From assembly GCA_030528625.1 (NCBI GenBank), contig JAUMYN010000002.1:132104-172890 (forward strand): a stretch of 40,787 nucleotides of DNA, in the 5' to 3' direction. Source of the DNA: Candidatus Saccharimonadota bacterium. Lineage in GTDB: Bacteria; Patescibacteriota; Saccharimonadia; Saccharimonadales; Saccharimonadaceae. A program made the position numbers and the translations under genes. Of the stretch, positions 33,153 to 40,787 are shown one piece after another (the first letter of the stretch is position 1; the number at the start of each line of letters is the position of its first letter). The notes under the pieces are model-generated. The model was given only the letters and a program-made list of their open reading frames with translations, was not told the origin of the DNA and did no database searches.

Positions 33153-34568
33153 AAAACGGACAGATCTCTGTTATTGCGGGTGGCGCTTGTCGCCGCGGAC
33201 GTCTTGGCGGTGGTTATCTCGTTTGCGTTAGCATACTATTATCGAACGCATATTAGCGATAGTCCTTATTATTTTACCCCTGAGATACGGAGTTTTGTTA
33301 TCCTGGCAATAACCCTTGTCCCGCTATGGCTGGGGGTTAATTTTCTGTCGGGACTCTATGAAAGATCGGTATATCTGTATCGACCAAAAGAGTATGGGCG
33401 TATACTCATCGCGTCAGTAGTCAGTGTGATGGCGATGATCTCATATGGCTTCTTTACGGAAGAGACCATCTTTCCGGTGCGGATTATAGCAGTGTATTTT
33501 GTGGCTATCAATTTTATCATTATGGTGGTGGGGCGTGAACTAGTGCGCGGGCTGCATCGCCTATTATTGCAATTTGGTTACGGACGGAGAAAAGTGCTTA
33601 TTATCGGCCAGTCGACGCGCAGTGCTGAGTTGGCGCAGTTTTTTGTCGACACTATTGGCTACGGGTATGATGTGGTGGGTGTGGTGGCAAAGTCGCAGTA
33701 TCTGCCAAGCAAGACCTCATATCGCATTTTTTCGAATACTAAAGAGGCTATCGCGGCGACCAGCCCGGATATCCTCATCCAAACTGATCTGGCTCAATCA
33801 GAGGCCGTTCACGACTATGCAATTGAACACCATGTCGCATATATGTTCGTGCCGCAGCAAGATCGTCTTCTGTCGCGGCTTAATAGCGTAGAAATTGTCG
33901 GAGGGTTACCGATCGTTGAAGTACGCATCACTAAGCTGTTTGGAGCTGGTCGGTTCTGGAAACGGCTGATGGATGTAGTGTTGGGAGGCTTGGGATTATT
34001 GATTGCGTTGCCAATTATGCTTGTCATCGCCCTGATTATGAAACTGACTCGACCAAAAGATTCAGTGTTGTTCTCGCAGGTGCGGCTTACCAGGCTGAAT
34101 CGAGAGTTCCGCATTTATAAGTTCCGCTCGCAAAAATCAGAGTACGACGGCACCACCCCAGAGGAAGCCTTTACGATGATGGGCCGGCCGGAATTAATTA
34201 AGGAATACCGCAGTGGCGGTGATCGGCTTGACGATGATCCGCGAGTTACTCGACTAGGGGCGTTTTTGCGAGCGACTTCACTTGACGAACTGCCGCAGCT
34301 ATTCAACGTGGTGCGGGGCGATATATCGTTGGTGGGGCCGCGTGCACTGATTCCGCAGGAAATCAATCAATATAAGCGCAAGAGCACCATACTGTCGGTA
34401 AAAGCGGGCCTTACTGGTCTGGCGCAGGTGATGGGGCGGCGCAGTATTAGTTTTGAAGAGCGACGACGCCTTGATGTGTATTATGTACAAAACTGGTCGC
34501 TGCTACTAGACATTCAGATTTTATTCAAGACCGTTATGTCGGTGCTATTCCGGCGGGGTGCCAGCTAA
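33150..34568 (+). CDS. WbaP/CpsE-like polyprenyl-phosphate sugar phosphotransferase
   Basis: A 472-residue enzyme that starts glycan synthesis by moving a sugar-phosphate to undecaprenyl phosphate. Four N-terminal membrane helices (about 9-29, 48-68, 84-102, 109-127) and a Rossmann-like central domain (KVLIIGQSTRSAEL) come first. The C-terminal bacterial sugar transferase domain has the membrane hairpin RLMDVVLGGLGLLIALPIML, the catalytic dyad D379-E380 in SLDELPQLFNV, and GDISLVGPRAL. This is the normal long form. The next gene overlaps its stop by one base (TAATG). Confidence 0.95.
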   Translation: MKTDRSLLLRVALVAADVLAVVISFALAYYYRTHISDSPYYFTPEIRSFVILAITLVPLWLGVNFLSGLYERSVYLYRPKEYGRILIASVVSVMAMISYGFFTEETIFPVRIIAVYFVAINFIIMVVGRELVRGLHRLLLQFGYGRRKVLIIGQSTRSAELAQFFVDTIGYGYDVVGVVAKSQYLPSKTSYRIFSNTKEAIAATSPDILIQTDLAQSEAVHDYAIEHHVAYMFVPQQDRLLSRLNSVEIVGGLPIVEVRITKLFGAGRFWKRLMDVVLGGLGLLIALPIMLVIALIMKLTRPKDSVLFSQVRLTRLNREFRIYKFRSQKSEYDGTTPEEAFTMMGRPELIKEYRSGGDRLDDDPRVTRLGAFLRATSLDELPQLFNVVRGDISLVGPRALIPQEINQYKRKSTILSVKAGLTGLAQVMGRRSISFEERRRLDVYYVQNWSLLLDIQILFKTVMSVLFRRGAS

Positions 34569-35707
34569 TGGCGCGAGGGAACCCATCGTGGCTCCACGGC
34601 AAAAGGGTTGCCATTGTTACCGACTGGCTTACGACCTATGGTGGAGCGGAAAAGGTAACGAAAACTATATCTGACATGTTCCCTGAAGCGCCGATCTTTA
34701 CGTCGCAATACTCTGAACGGGAGGTTGACTGGTTTATCGGTCGTGATGTGAGAACTGGCTGGCTTAATCGATTGCCAGCTAGTTGGCGTAAGATTCTTGG
34801 TCCGCTGCGGTTGTGGTATTTTTCACGGCTGCGCCTTGACGATTTTGAGGTGATTATCTCGGTGGCGATTAGTGAGAGTAAGGGGGTAAAAACAGGGCCA
34901 GAGCAACTCCACATCAGTTACCTACAGGGGCCGCCAGTGCAGTATTACTGGGGAATGTATGATGAATATGTGAAAAATCCAGGGTTTGGTCGGCTGAATT
35001 GGCTGGTGCGATGGTTTTTTAGGCTGCTGGTCGGGCCGCTGAGGAGGTTTGATTATAAACTGGCGCAACGGCCAGACGTATTGATTGCGAATTCAACCTA
35101 TTCCGCTGAGGAGATCAAGCGTTACTATCACCGTACAGCTGAGGTTGTCTTTCCGCCGGTTGAGGTTGACGCTTTTCGGGCGGCGTCGGGTCGCGACGAC
35201 TACTTCATATCTACCTCCCGCCAGGTGAATTGGAAACGGCTTGATTTGGCGGTTGAGGCGTTCAAGCAGACGGGGCAGCGGTTGCTCCTGGTTGGTGGCG
35301 GCGCCGAACACGAGCGTTTGGTGGCGATGGCTGCTGGTGCTAAGAACATCGAATTTATTGATACGGTGAGCGACGCTAGGCAGCTGGCGTCCATTGTGGC
35401 CGCGGCCCGCGGTTTTATATTCCCGAGTCTAGAGCCATTTGGTATCGCGCCGATTGAGGCCCTCAGCGCTGGTGTCCCAGTAATTGCCTATCAAAAGGGC
35501 GGAGCGATTGACTATATAGAAGACGGCAAGAACGGACTGTTTTTCCAGGAGCAAACAGTTGAGAGTTTGGCGGCGGCCCTGCACACCTTTGATAGGCTAC
35601 GATTTACAGCATCCACGGTGGCACGTTCGGCGCAGCGATTTTCGACGAAACACTTTAAGCGGCGGCTTGCTCTGTGTATCAGGAGGTATTGTGATAGAAA
35701 AAATTAA
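34568..35707 (+). CDS. family 4 glycosyltransferase
   Basis: A 379-residue GT-B enzyme with the N-terminal WLTTYGGAEKV loop and a C-terminal donor site (FPSLEPFGIAPIEALSAGVPVIAYQKGG, with the E-x7-E motif). It resembles mannosyl- or rhamnosyl-type transferases of polysaccharide loci; the sugar cannot be predicted. It is coupled to the WbaP-like gene by a one-base overlap and overlaps the ligase gene by 17 bp, so it probably acts soon after the initiating step. Confidence 0.93.
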   Translation: MARGNPSWLHGKRVAIVTDWLTTYGGAEKVTKTISDMFPEAPIFTSQYSEREVDWFIGRDVRTGWLNRLPASWRKILGPLRLWYFSRLRLDDFEVIISVAISESKGVKTGPEQLHISYLQGPPVQYYWGMYDEYVKNPGFGRLNWLVRWFFRLLVGPLRRFDYKLAQRPDVLIANSTYSAEEIKRYYHRTAEVVFPPVEVDAFRAASGRDDYFISTSRQVNWKRLDLAVEAFKQTGQRLLLVGGGAEHERLVAMAAGAKNIEFIDTVSDARQLASIVAAARGFIFPSLEPFGIAPIEALSAGVPVIAYQKGGAIDYIEDGKNGLFFQEQTVESLAAALHTFDRLRFTASTVARSAQRFSTKHFKRRLALCIRRYCDRKN

Positions 35708-37166
35708 ACGCTACCGAACCGAGTTGCGCACGCTTAGCCTGCTAGAAAAGCCATTACTGATACTGCCGGTTGCTGTGTGGTTTTCATATTATCCAAACCT
35801 AACGCTCGGCCGATTCAGCAGCACCAATCTGGAGGTGTCAATCGTCCTGCTCTTTATTGCACTGGTGGCATTAATCAGCCTGCCTGCCGTGTGGGCTAAT
35901 CGAAAGGTGCTGGTGCAAAATCGAGCTGTATGGTTGAGTGGTGCGTTCGTGGCGTGGAACTGCCTGAGTGTGGTGTGGGCGATCAATCCAGTTCGCGGCC
36001 TCCTACACAGTAGCGTGTGGTTGTTGTTATGGTTATGCTTTCTGGCAATGTTGAGTGCAAAAAACAAACGAACCGTCGTACCGATGATGGGCTCTGTGTT
36101 TGTTGGGTCGGCAGCGCTGATGAGCGCCATAGCGCTCGCTCAGGTGGTATATGGCGCCTGGGTTGACTGGGGACTCTGTGCTGGTTGTTTGGCTCGCGGG
36201 TTTGGATTTGTGCGTCCAAGCGCCCTAGCAGCCGAGCCGCAGTTCCTGGGAAGTTTACTGATCGCGCCCATTATTATGTTACTATACCGCACGCTACGAG
36301 GAGGGGTAGGGTATCTCGAGAAAGGATTGCTCGTACTCATGACGATGGCGTTATACAGTACGCTGAGCCGCGGGGCTATTTACGCACTGCTGCTGGCAGC
36401 GGTTATTTTGATAGTGATAGTCTGGCGCTCGTATGCTGTGCCGCTCCGAAGGGCAGTCGTTGTGCCGACAATAGTAGTACTGCTTAGTTTCGGCATGGGG
36501 ATGTTGTGGCATGGTCTGTTCACGCAACTAAATCCGCGCGTGACGGACGGGTGTTATGACGCGGTGGCAAAGTCAGTTAACCACTTAAGTCTTGGAAAGA
36601 TAAGCTTACCGAAACCGAAGCAACAACCAGCACAGGAGACTCCTCTACCGACTGGCGGCGAAATACACACGCCAACACGAGCGATGTTTGACGGTTATGT
36701 CCAGCGGTCAACAAATGAAAGAACGATATTAAACGACAGAGCGATAAAAGCCTGGTCGCGCACTGCGCACACGACCGTGGCGGGTGTTGGCGCTGGTAGT
36801 GCGGGGCGTGCTATGTACCAGGCCGATCCGTCAAGCGGGTGGGAGCTGGAGATTGTTCAGAATGAATACCTATCAACTCTTTTGGAGCTAGGGATAGTTG
36901 GCGTGGTGCTTTTTGTTGCGGTGCTGTTCGGACTGTTTCGTGTCGTGCGCTGTCGGCCGTGGTTATGGGCTATTTTGGTCGGCTTTATCGTGCAGTGGAA
37001 CTTCTTTAGCGGACTGCCAAACGCCCTGCATATCTATCTAGTGTGTGGCGTTATGGTTGTGTACTGCTCTATGCCCCATGCTGTGTCAGCTGGCGGCAGG
37101 GCGGGCGACGGCCTCCGTCTCTCCTCTAAGCAAGACTCTCCCGAATCTGCTATACTAAAAGCATGA
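35691..37166 (+). CDS. O-antigen ligase/polymerase-like (WaaL/Wzy_C) membrane protein
   Basis: With the GTG at 35691 (AGGAGG four bases upstream) the product has 491 residues and about ten to twelve membrane helices. A central TLSRGAIYALLLAAVI matches the Wzy_C/O-antigen ligase core. A large extracellular loop (about residues 280-385) follows, ending with GVGAGSAGRAM and QNEYLSTLLELGIVG, the family's C-terminal pattern. It would join or polymerise lipid-linked glycans outside. A longer frame to 35559 lies inside the preceding gene and is unlikely. The last codons overlap the sortase start by ATGA. Confidence 0.88.
   Translation: MIEKIKRYRTELRTLSLLEKPLLILPVAVWFSYYPNLTLGRFSSTNLEVSIVLLFIALVALISLPAVWANRKVLVQNRAVWLSGAFVAWNCLSVVWAINPVRGLLHSSVWLLLWLCFLAMLSAKNKRTVVPMMGSVFVGSAALMSAIALAQVVYGAWVDWGLCAGCLARGFGFVRPSALAAEPQFLGSLLIAPIIMLLYRTLRGGVGYLEKGLLVLMTMALYSTLSRGAIYALLLAAVILIVIVWRSYAVPLRRAVVVPTIVVLLSFGMGMLWHGLFTQLNPRVTDGCYDAVAKSVNHLSLGKISLPKPKQQPAQETPLPTGGEIHTPTRAMFDGYVQRSTNERTILNDRAIKAWSRTAHTTVAGVGAGSAGRAMYQADPSSGWELEIVQNEYLSTLLELGIVGVVLFVAVLFGLFRVVRCRPWLWAILVGFIVQWNFFSGLPNALHIYLVCGVMVVYCSMPHAVSAGGRAGDGLRLSSKQDSPESAILKA
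37148..37165 (+). promoter_or_regulatory. -10 box for sortase, embedded in the end of the preceding gene
   Basis: TG-C-TATACT (box at 37151-37156), then 6 nt and the ATG at 37163. The box lies inside the ligase gene, so the sortase could be read both by coupling (ATGA overlap) and from its own leaderless promoter. Confidence 0.55.
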
Positions 37167-38074
37167 GAGATATTATGCTGCGCGGGAGGACAGCGCCGAA
37201 ACAGCGAGGCGGGCTGCGAGTACCAGCTCGTGGAGCTGCTCGCCCGGTCGTTCGGCCGCAATCGATACCGCCACGCCGCTCGTCTGAACTGCTGGAGCTG
37301 CGTCGCCTCTATAAGGTGGCAGCTAAGGCGGACATGCTGCGCCGGGCAGTGGAGGCTCGGCGTCCTCGGCAGCGGCATTTTTGGGCGTCGTGGCGGGGGC
37401 TCCGCAGCGCTCTGCCGCAAGCCCTGGCGGCTATAGTGGTGCTGGCGGCGGGCTATGTGGTGGTCGATGTTTGGCTGACGAATCGGCGTATTGAGCAGCA
37501 GGCCGCTGGCAATCAAGCAATTGTGGCGGCTGCCACGACGACTGATGCCACACCAGAACAGCGGCAGGAGGCCGAGGGGCGGGATGAGCGTCCTCAACCG
37601 CACGCTCTCGATAATTACCGTGTCGAAGCATCTTTGCCGCGCGCTATCTTTATTGATAAACTGAACGTCAAAGCCCGCACCCTGCCTATGTCGGTCAATC
37701 CTGACGGCAGCATGCAGGCGCCGATCAATATCGATGATGCGGGGTGGTACACTGGCAGTGTCAAACCAGGCCAAAAGGGCGCCGCTATCATTGTAGCCCA
37801 TGCTTCTGGCCCGACGCGCAGAGGTCTATTCGCCTATCTGGATACGCTGAAGGCGGGCGATCAGCTGGCAGTAGAGCGAGGTGACGGCAGTCGGCTGAAC
37901 TATCAGGTGCTGAGCAAGAAAGTGTTGCCGCTTGATAAGGTCGATATGGAGGAGATGTTTCGGGTACAAGAAGGGGACGAGGGGCTGAATCTGATGACCT
38001 GTGCCGGCAAATGGCTGGCTGAGCGAAAGACCTTTGAACAGCGCGTCATGGTATTTACTAAGAGGTTGCCATAA
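37163..38074 (+). CDS. sortase family transpeptidase
   Basis: A 303-residue protein with a long basic cytoplasmic start, one membrane helix (about 85-105) and a C-terminal sortase domain. The catalytic residues are H213 (VAHASG), C280 (LMTCAG) and R294 (FEQRVMVF). Sortases cut a C-terminal sorting motif and attach the protein to the wall or to other proteins. No LPxTG-like substrate is encoded in the window. The class is not certain (D/E-like by the TC motif). It is coupled to the downstream regulator by TAATG. Confidence 0.93.
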   Translation: MRDIMLRGRTAPKQRGGLRVPARGAARPVVRPQSIPPRRSSELLELRRLYKVAAKADMLRRAVEARRPRQRHFWASWRGLRSALPQALAAIVVLAAGYVVVDVWLTNRRIEQQAAGNQAIVAAATTTDATPEQRQEAEGRDERPQPHALDNYRVEASLPRAIFIDKLNVKARTLPMSVNPDGSMQAPINIDDAGWYTGSVKPGQKGAAIIVAHASGPTRRGLFAYLDTLKAGDQLAVERGDGSRLNYQVLSKKVLPLDKVDMEEMFRVQEGDEGLNLMTCAGKWLAERKTFEQRVMVFTKRLP

Positions 38075-38412
38075 TGCTGACCAAAAAACAAAAGATCCTA
38101 CTAGATACTATTGGCGCCTTTATTAAGGAGCATGGTTACAGTCCGACGCTGCGCGAACTGATGCGGCTGTTGCGGTATCAGTCGGTGTCAACGGTCGCCA
38201 AGCATATCGACAATCTGGTGGCGGCCGGCTATCTCTACAAGCAAGAGGGGGCGGTGCGTTCTTTGTCGTTGACAACACCAGCGCAGGCGGCCCAGCCGTG
38301 GCGGCTGGCGATTGAGCAGGCAATTACCCGGCGGGAGGCGAGCGGGACAGCAGAGGCGCTAGAGCAGGCAGTGGTCTTGCGCCAGGCGCTCGCTATTTTG
38401 TCCGGGGACTAG
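38074..38412 (+). CDS. LexA-like DNA-binding protein lacking the S24 protease domain
   Basis: A 112-residue protein whose first ~65 residues match the LexA winged helix: LTKKQKILLDTIGAFIKEHG, YSPTLRELMRLL and SVSTVAKHIDNLVAAGYL. LexA is about 200 residues, with a Ser-Lys self-cleaving domain that is absent here; the remaining 45 residues are an Ala-rich helical tail. It therefore cannot be inactivated by RecA-stimulated cleavage in the usual way. It is coupled to the sortase by a one-base overlap, which hints at control of surface genes rather than SOS, though this is inference. Confidence 0.85.
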   Translation: MLTKKQKILLDTIGAFIKEHGYSPTLRELMRLLRYQSVSTVAKHIDNLVAAGYLYKQEGAVRSLSLTTPAQAAQPWRLAIEQAITRREASGTAEALEQAVVLRQALAILSGD

Positions 38413-38418
38413 CCTGGC

Positions 38419-38447
38419 TTTACTTTTTACCCAAGATGCGCTACAAT
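38419..38447 (+). promoter_or_regulatory. promoter for tRNA-Asn
   Basis: TTTACT at 38419-38424, a 17-nt spacer and TACAAT at 38442-38447. The tRNA starts about 30 nt later. Confidence 0.5.
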
Positions 38448-38477
38448 AAAACCGCTGCCTGCTTGGTAGCATGGTAT

Positions 38478-38552
38478 TCCGGCATAGCTCAGTGGTAGAG
38501 CGGTTGGCTGTTAACCAATAGGTCGCTGGTTCGAGCCCAGCTGCCGGAGCCA
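38478..38552 (+). tRNA. tRNA-Asn (anticodon GTT), CCA encoded
   Basis: A full cloverleaf: acceptor TCCGGCA (38478-38484) / TGCCGGA (38542-38548), discriminator G, then encoded CCA (38550-38552). The D arm is AGCTCAGTGGTAGAGC. The anticodon stem GTTGG/CCAAT holds loop CTGTTAA with anticodon GTT at 38510-38512. The T arm is GCTGG-TTCGAGC-CCAGC. Confidence 0.97.
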
Positions 38553-38591
38553 TTTTATGAAGTAATACGAACTGCCATACAAGGCTATTTG

Positions 38592-38945
38592 ATGACTCAC
38601 GAAGCATTCGCCTCTTTCCTGATGAGCCTCCCAGGGGTGTGGCTGGATTATCCGTTTGGCGACGACGTGGCAGTCTATAAAGTTGGCCGCGATAATGATG
38701 GCGCCGGTAAGATGGTGGCGCTGGTAGCCGAAGGGTCAAAACCGCTGCGCGTCAGCCTGAAATGCGATCCGCTGCTGGCCGAGACGCTGCGCGAGCGCTA
38801 TGAATCGGTGCTCCCCGGGTATCATTTGAACAAGCGGCACTGGAACACGATCATCTGTTCGGGACAGTTGAGCGATGAAGAGATTTTTGACCTGGCGCGA
38901 CTAAGCTATCGTTTGGTTGCTGGAGCGGAGCCAGCGGACGCCTAG
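38592..38945 (+). CDS. MmcQ/YjbR family protein
   Basis: A 117-residue protein with the MmcQ/YjbR pattern: FASFLMSLPGVWLDYPFGDD, then AVYKVG...KMVALVAEG, LRVSLKCDPLLAETLRERY and PGYHLNKRHWNTI. The fold is CyaY-like and proposed to bind DNA; the role is unknown. I choose the ATG at 38592 over the TTG just before it. Its stop shares CTAG (38942-38945) with the stop of the converging gene. Confidence 0.9.
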   Translation: MTHEAFASFLMSLPGVWLDYPFGDDVAVYKVGRDNDGAGKMVALVAEGSKPLRVSLKCDPLLAETLRERYESVLPGYHLNKRHWNTIICSGQLSDEEIFDLARLSYRLVAGAEPADA

Positions 38946-39550
38946 TCGCCCGACAGCGCCGATAGCTGCTTGTGGATATTACTCAAGTCGCTGACTGCCT
39001 TGTCGAGAAAGGCCCGCTGTTCACTCGAGCGGGTTTTTTTCGCCAACGTTTCCATATGTGTTACGGCCTCTTTGATCTGAAAACGCATTTCGCGCAGGTA
39101 AGTCTCGTCCAGCGAAGCATTGAGAGCAGCCTCAGAGAGCTTTTTGTCCAGTGGATCTATCGGGTCAAGGCTGGCGAACGACGCTTCGCGTTGTTTGGCG
39201 TCGGCTTGTGGCAGTAAAGTGGCTGCCGCCGACGCATTGGCGGTTGTGAGTACTGCAATCAGCGAGCTATTGGCGTCTTGCAAGGCGCTGGAGCGTAGTC
39301 GGCTCTGATAGCGTTCGGCAACTTTTTGTAGCTTGACCAATCGAGCAGCAATCCGATCGGGCGAGCCAATGGTGGCCGAGCGGTTTGGGGTAAGCACGAT
39401 AAGCACTAGACTGAGTAGCAGCATCACCCCTAGACCGATCAGCATCAGCCGTAGCCGCTTGCTCAGACCGCTTGGTGGCGGTGGCGGGGCGATTTGCTGT
39501 AAATAATCAATGCCCGTCGGCTGTGGTTGAAGCGGATCATTCGGATACAT
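38942..39550 (-). CDS. single-pass membrane protein, function unknown
   Basis: 202 residues: a Pro/Gln-rich cytoplasmic start (to about 30), one membrane helix (about 33-53, RLMLIGLGVMLLLSLVLIVL) and a helical extracellular part of about 145 residues rich in Ala, Leu, Gln and charged residues. No cysteine pairs or known motifs. It converges on the MmcQ gene and diverges from dnaG, so it is transcribed alone. Confidence 0.72.
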   Translation of the reverse strand: MYPNDPLQPQPTGIDYLQQIAPPPPPSGLSKRLRLMLIGLGVMLLLSLVLIVLTPNRSATIGSPDRIAARLVKLQKVAERYQSRLRSSALQDANSSLIAVLTTANASAAATLLPQADAKQREASFASLDPIDPLDKKLSEAALNASLDETYLREMRFQIKEAVTHMETLAKKTRSSEQRAFLDKAVSDLSNIHKQLSALSGD

Positions 39551-39588
39551 ACCTTCATTTAACCATAAACAGCAACAGAGGTAAAGAG

Positions 39589-39606
39589 TGCTATAATGAG
39601 GATATG
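39589..39606 (+). promoter_or_regulatory. extended -10 box with predicted leaderless start for dnaG
   Basis: TG-C-TATAAT (box 39592-39597), then 6 nt and the ATG at 39604. No good -35 is seen. Confidence 0.62.
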
Positions 39607-40787
39607 CAGGATGCCAAAGAAGAAGTGCGGGCGCGGCTGGCCATTGAAGATGTGATTGGCGAGTACGTCCAGTTAAAGCGCGCGGGGCGAAATCTTAAGG
39701 GGCTCAGTCCGTTTACTGATGAGCGGACGCCGAGTTTTATGGTCAGTCCCGAAAAGCAGATTTGGCATGATTTTTCCTCGGGCAAGGGTGGCGATGTGTT
39801 TTCGTTTGTGATGTTGGTGGAGGGAATGGATTTTAAGCAGGCGCTCGAGCATTTGGCGCGCAAAGCTGGTGTGGATATGAGCTTGTTTTCACGAGGCGAT
39901 GGCCGAACGGCCAAGCGGCGCGCCCGGGCGCGTGAAGCCTTGGGTTTGGCGGCGCGGTTTTATCAGCAAGTATTGGTGCGTACACCAGAGGCGCTTAGCT
40001 ATGTCAGTCAGCGGCGGGGTCTGAGCCGGCAGACGGTGCAGGAGTTTATGATTGGTTATGCGCCGACAGACGGACAGTCGCTGGTAGCGGCACTGGAAAA
40101 ACGTGGTTTTTCACGGCAGGAATTGGCCGATGCGGGGCTAACCAATCGGTTTGGCGGCGATTTATATCGCGGGCGGATGGTGGTGGCGCTGAGCGATGCG
40201 AGTGGTGAGGTGATTGGCTTTACGGGGCGGATTATTCATGAGGATCCGAAGGCGCCGAAATACCTCAACACGCCGCAGACGCTGCTGTTTGATAAGTCGC
40301 GGCATATTTTTGGTTTGTTTCAGGCCAAAGAAGCGATTCGTAGGCTGGACGAGGCAGTGATTGTTGAGGGAAACTTGGATGTGGTGAGTAGTCATCAGGC
40401 TGGTGTAAAGCAGGTGGTGGCGACAGCCGGTACGGCGATGACTGAACAGCACCTCAAGACGCTCAGCCGGCTGGCGGGGCGAGTGAAATTGGCATTTGAC
40501 GGCGATAAGGCGGGGCTGAGCGCCACGGAGCGGGCGATTGGCTTAGCGCAAACGGTTGGCGTGGAGTTGGAGGTGGTGAACCTGCCGGACGGCGCGAAGG
40601 ACCCGGATGAACTGATTCAATCCCAAGGCGTTGAGGCATGGCAGGCGGCCATTGCTCAGTCGGTGCCGGCGGTGCAGTGGGTGATTGACCAGTATTCCCG
40701 GCGGGAAGATGTACAGACTGCTGAGGGCAAGCGCCGTTTTTCAACCGCCGCCCTGACGCTGATTCGTGGCTTGAAAGACCCAGTGGA
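39604..40787 (+). CDS. dnaG: DNA primase, 3' end beyond window; zinc-ligand positions replaced
   Basis: The frame runs from the ATG at 39604 to the window edge (394 codons) without a stop. Residues 1-95 align with the CHC2 zinc-binding domain (GLSPFTDERTPSF, WHDFSSGKGGDVFSFVM), but the Cys, His, Cys, Cys ligand positions read S35, T38, D56 and S59. The RNA polymerase core follows normally, with the TOPRIM motifs EGNLDV (usual EGYMDV) and FDGDKAG, plus KYLNTPQT. It makes RNA primers at the replication fork. The length seen fits the first two domains; the helicase-binding end is missing only because the window stops. Confidence 0.95.
   Translation, partial: MQDAKEEVRARLAIEDVIGEYVQLKRAGRNLKGLSPFTDERTPSFMVSPEKQIWHDFSSGKGGDVFSFVMLVEGMDFKQALEHLARKAGVDMSLFSRGDGRTAKRRARAREALGLAARFYQQVLVRTPEALSYVSQRRGLSRQTVQEFMIGYAPTDGQSLVAALEKRGFSRQELADAGLTNRFGGDLYRGRMVVALSDASGEVIGFTGRIIHEDPKAPKYLNTPQTLLFDKSRHIFGLFQAKEAIRRLDEAVIVEGNLDVVSSHQAGVKQVVATAGTAMTEQHLKTLSRLAGRVKLAFDGDKAGLSATERAIGLAQTVGVELEVVNLPDGAKDPDELIQSQGVEAWQAAIAQSVPAVQWVIDQYSRREDVQTAEGKRRFSTAALTLIRGLKDPV

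Noticed and set aside
14909-37166. UGA recoded as an amino acid, as in some other CPR groups
   Set aside because: Genes ending in TGA (14911, 16236, 37166) stop at family-appropriate ends with coupled starts, so TGA is a normal stop here.

Overview
This window looks like the chromosomal replication-origin region of a Candidatus Saccharibacteria (TM7, CPR/Patescibacteria) genome with mid-range GC. The evidence is the gene content and style: a monoderm type IV secretion-like cluster with PrgI, two VirB6-like proteins and VirB4; small housekeeping proteins; very tight packing; TGA used as stop; and a cell-surface glycan locus with ABC exporter, WecB, pyruvyl transferase and sortase. The taxonomic call is inference from gene content, not from a search.

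Layout. 1-324 is the 3' end of a winged-helix protein with an exact in-frame 45-bp tandem repeat. 456-1595 is a DUF4143-type AAA ATPase. 1706-16945 is a one-direction T4SS-like block: lipoprotein, two paralogous VirB6-like membrane proteins, PrgI, a VirB4 N-domain-like protein, VirB4 ATPase, a 1030-aa membrane protein ending in a VanY/M15 peptidase, a lysozyme-like plus NlpC/P60 protein, and a PEGA-domain protein. No VirD4, VirB11 or relaxase is in the window, so this reads as a secretion or attachment machine rather than a full conjugation system. 16946-21816 is the classic origin: dnaN and dnaA leftward, rpmH-rnpA-yidC-jag rightward, with DnaA-box clusters on both sides of dnaA.

21844-37166 is a surface-polysaccharide region: GT2, Wzm/Wzt-type exporter, GT32, pyruvyl transferase, a secreted repeat protein, WecB, further glycosyltransferases (two with coiled coils), a WbaP-like initiating transferase and an O-antigen-ligase-like protein. 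37163-38412 is a sortase followed by a LexA-like DNA-binding domain without its protease. The right end holds tRNA-Asn(GTT), an MmcQ/YjbR protein, a small membrane protein and dnaG, which is cut by the window edge.

The strongest unexplained pattern is in the control regions. At least eight genes have a TATAAT-like -10 box ending exactly 6 nt before ATG, and six more have it 7-9 nt before, so transcription should start at or within about 3 nt of the start codon (leaderless mRNA). Genes inside operons instead use Shine-Dalgarno sites or overlapping stop/start codons. Other notable signals are a DnaG whose four zinc-ligand positions are all replaced, a triple 32-bp repeat that evolves into a promoter before the ATPase gene, and a perfect palindrome wrapped around the -10 box and start codon of the first VirB6-like gene.
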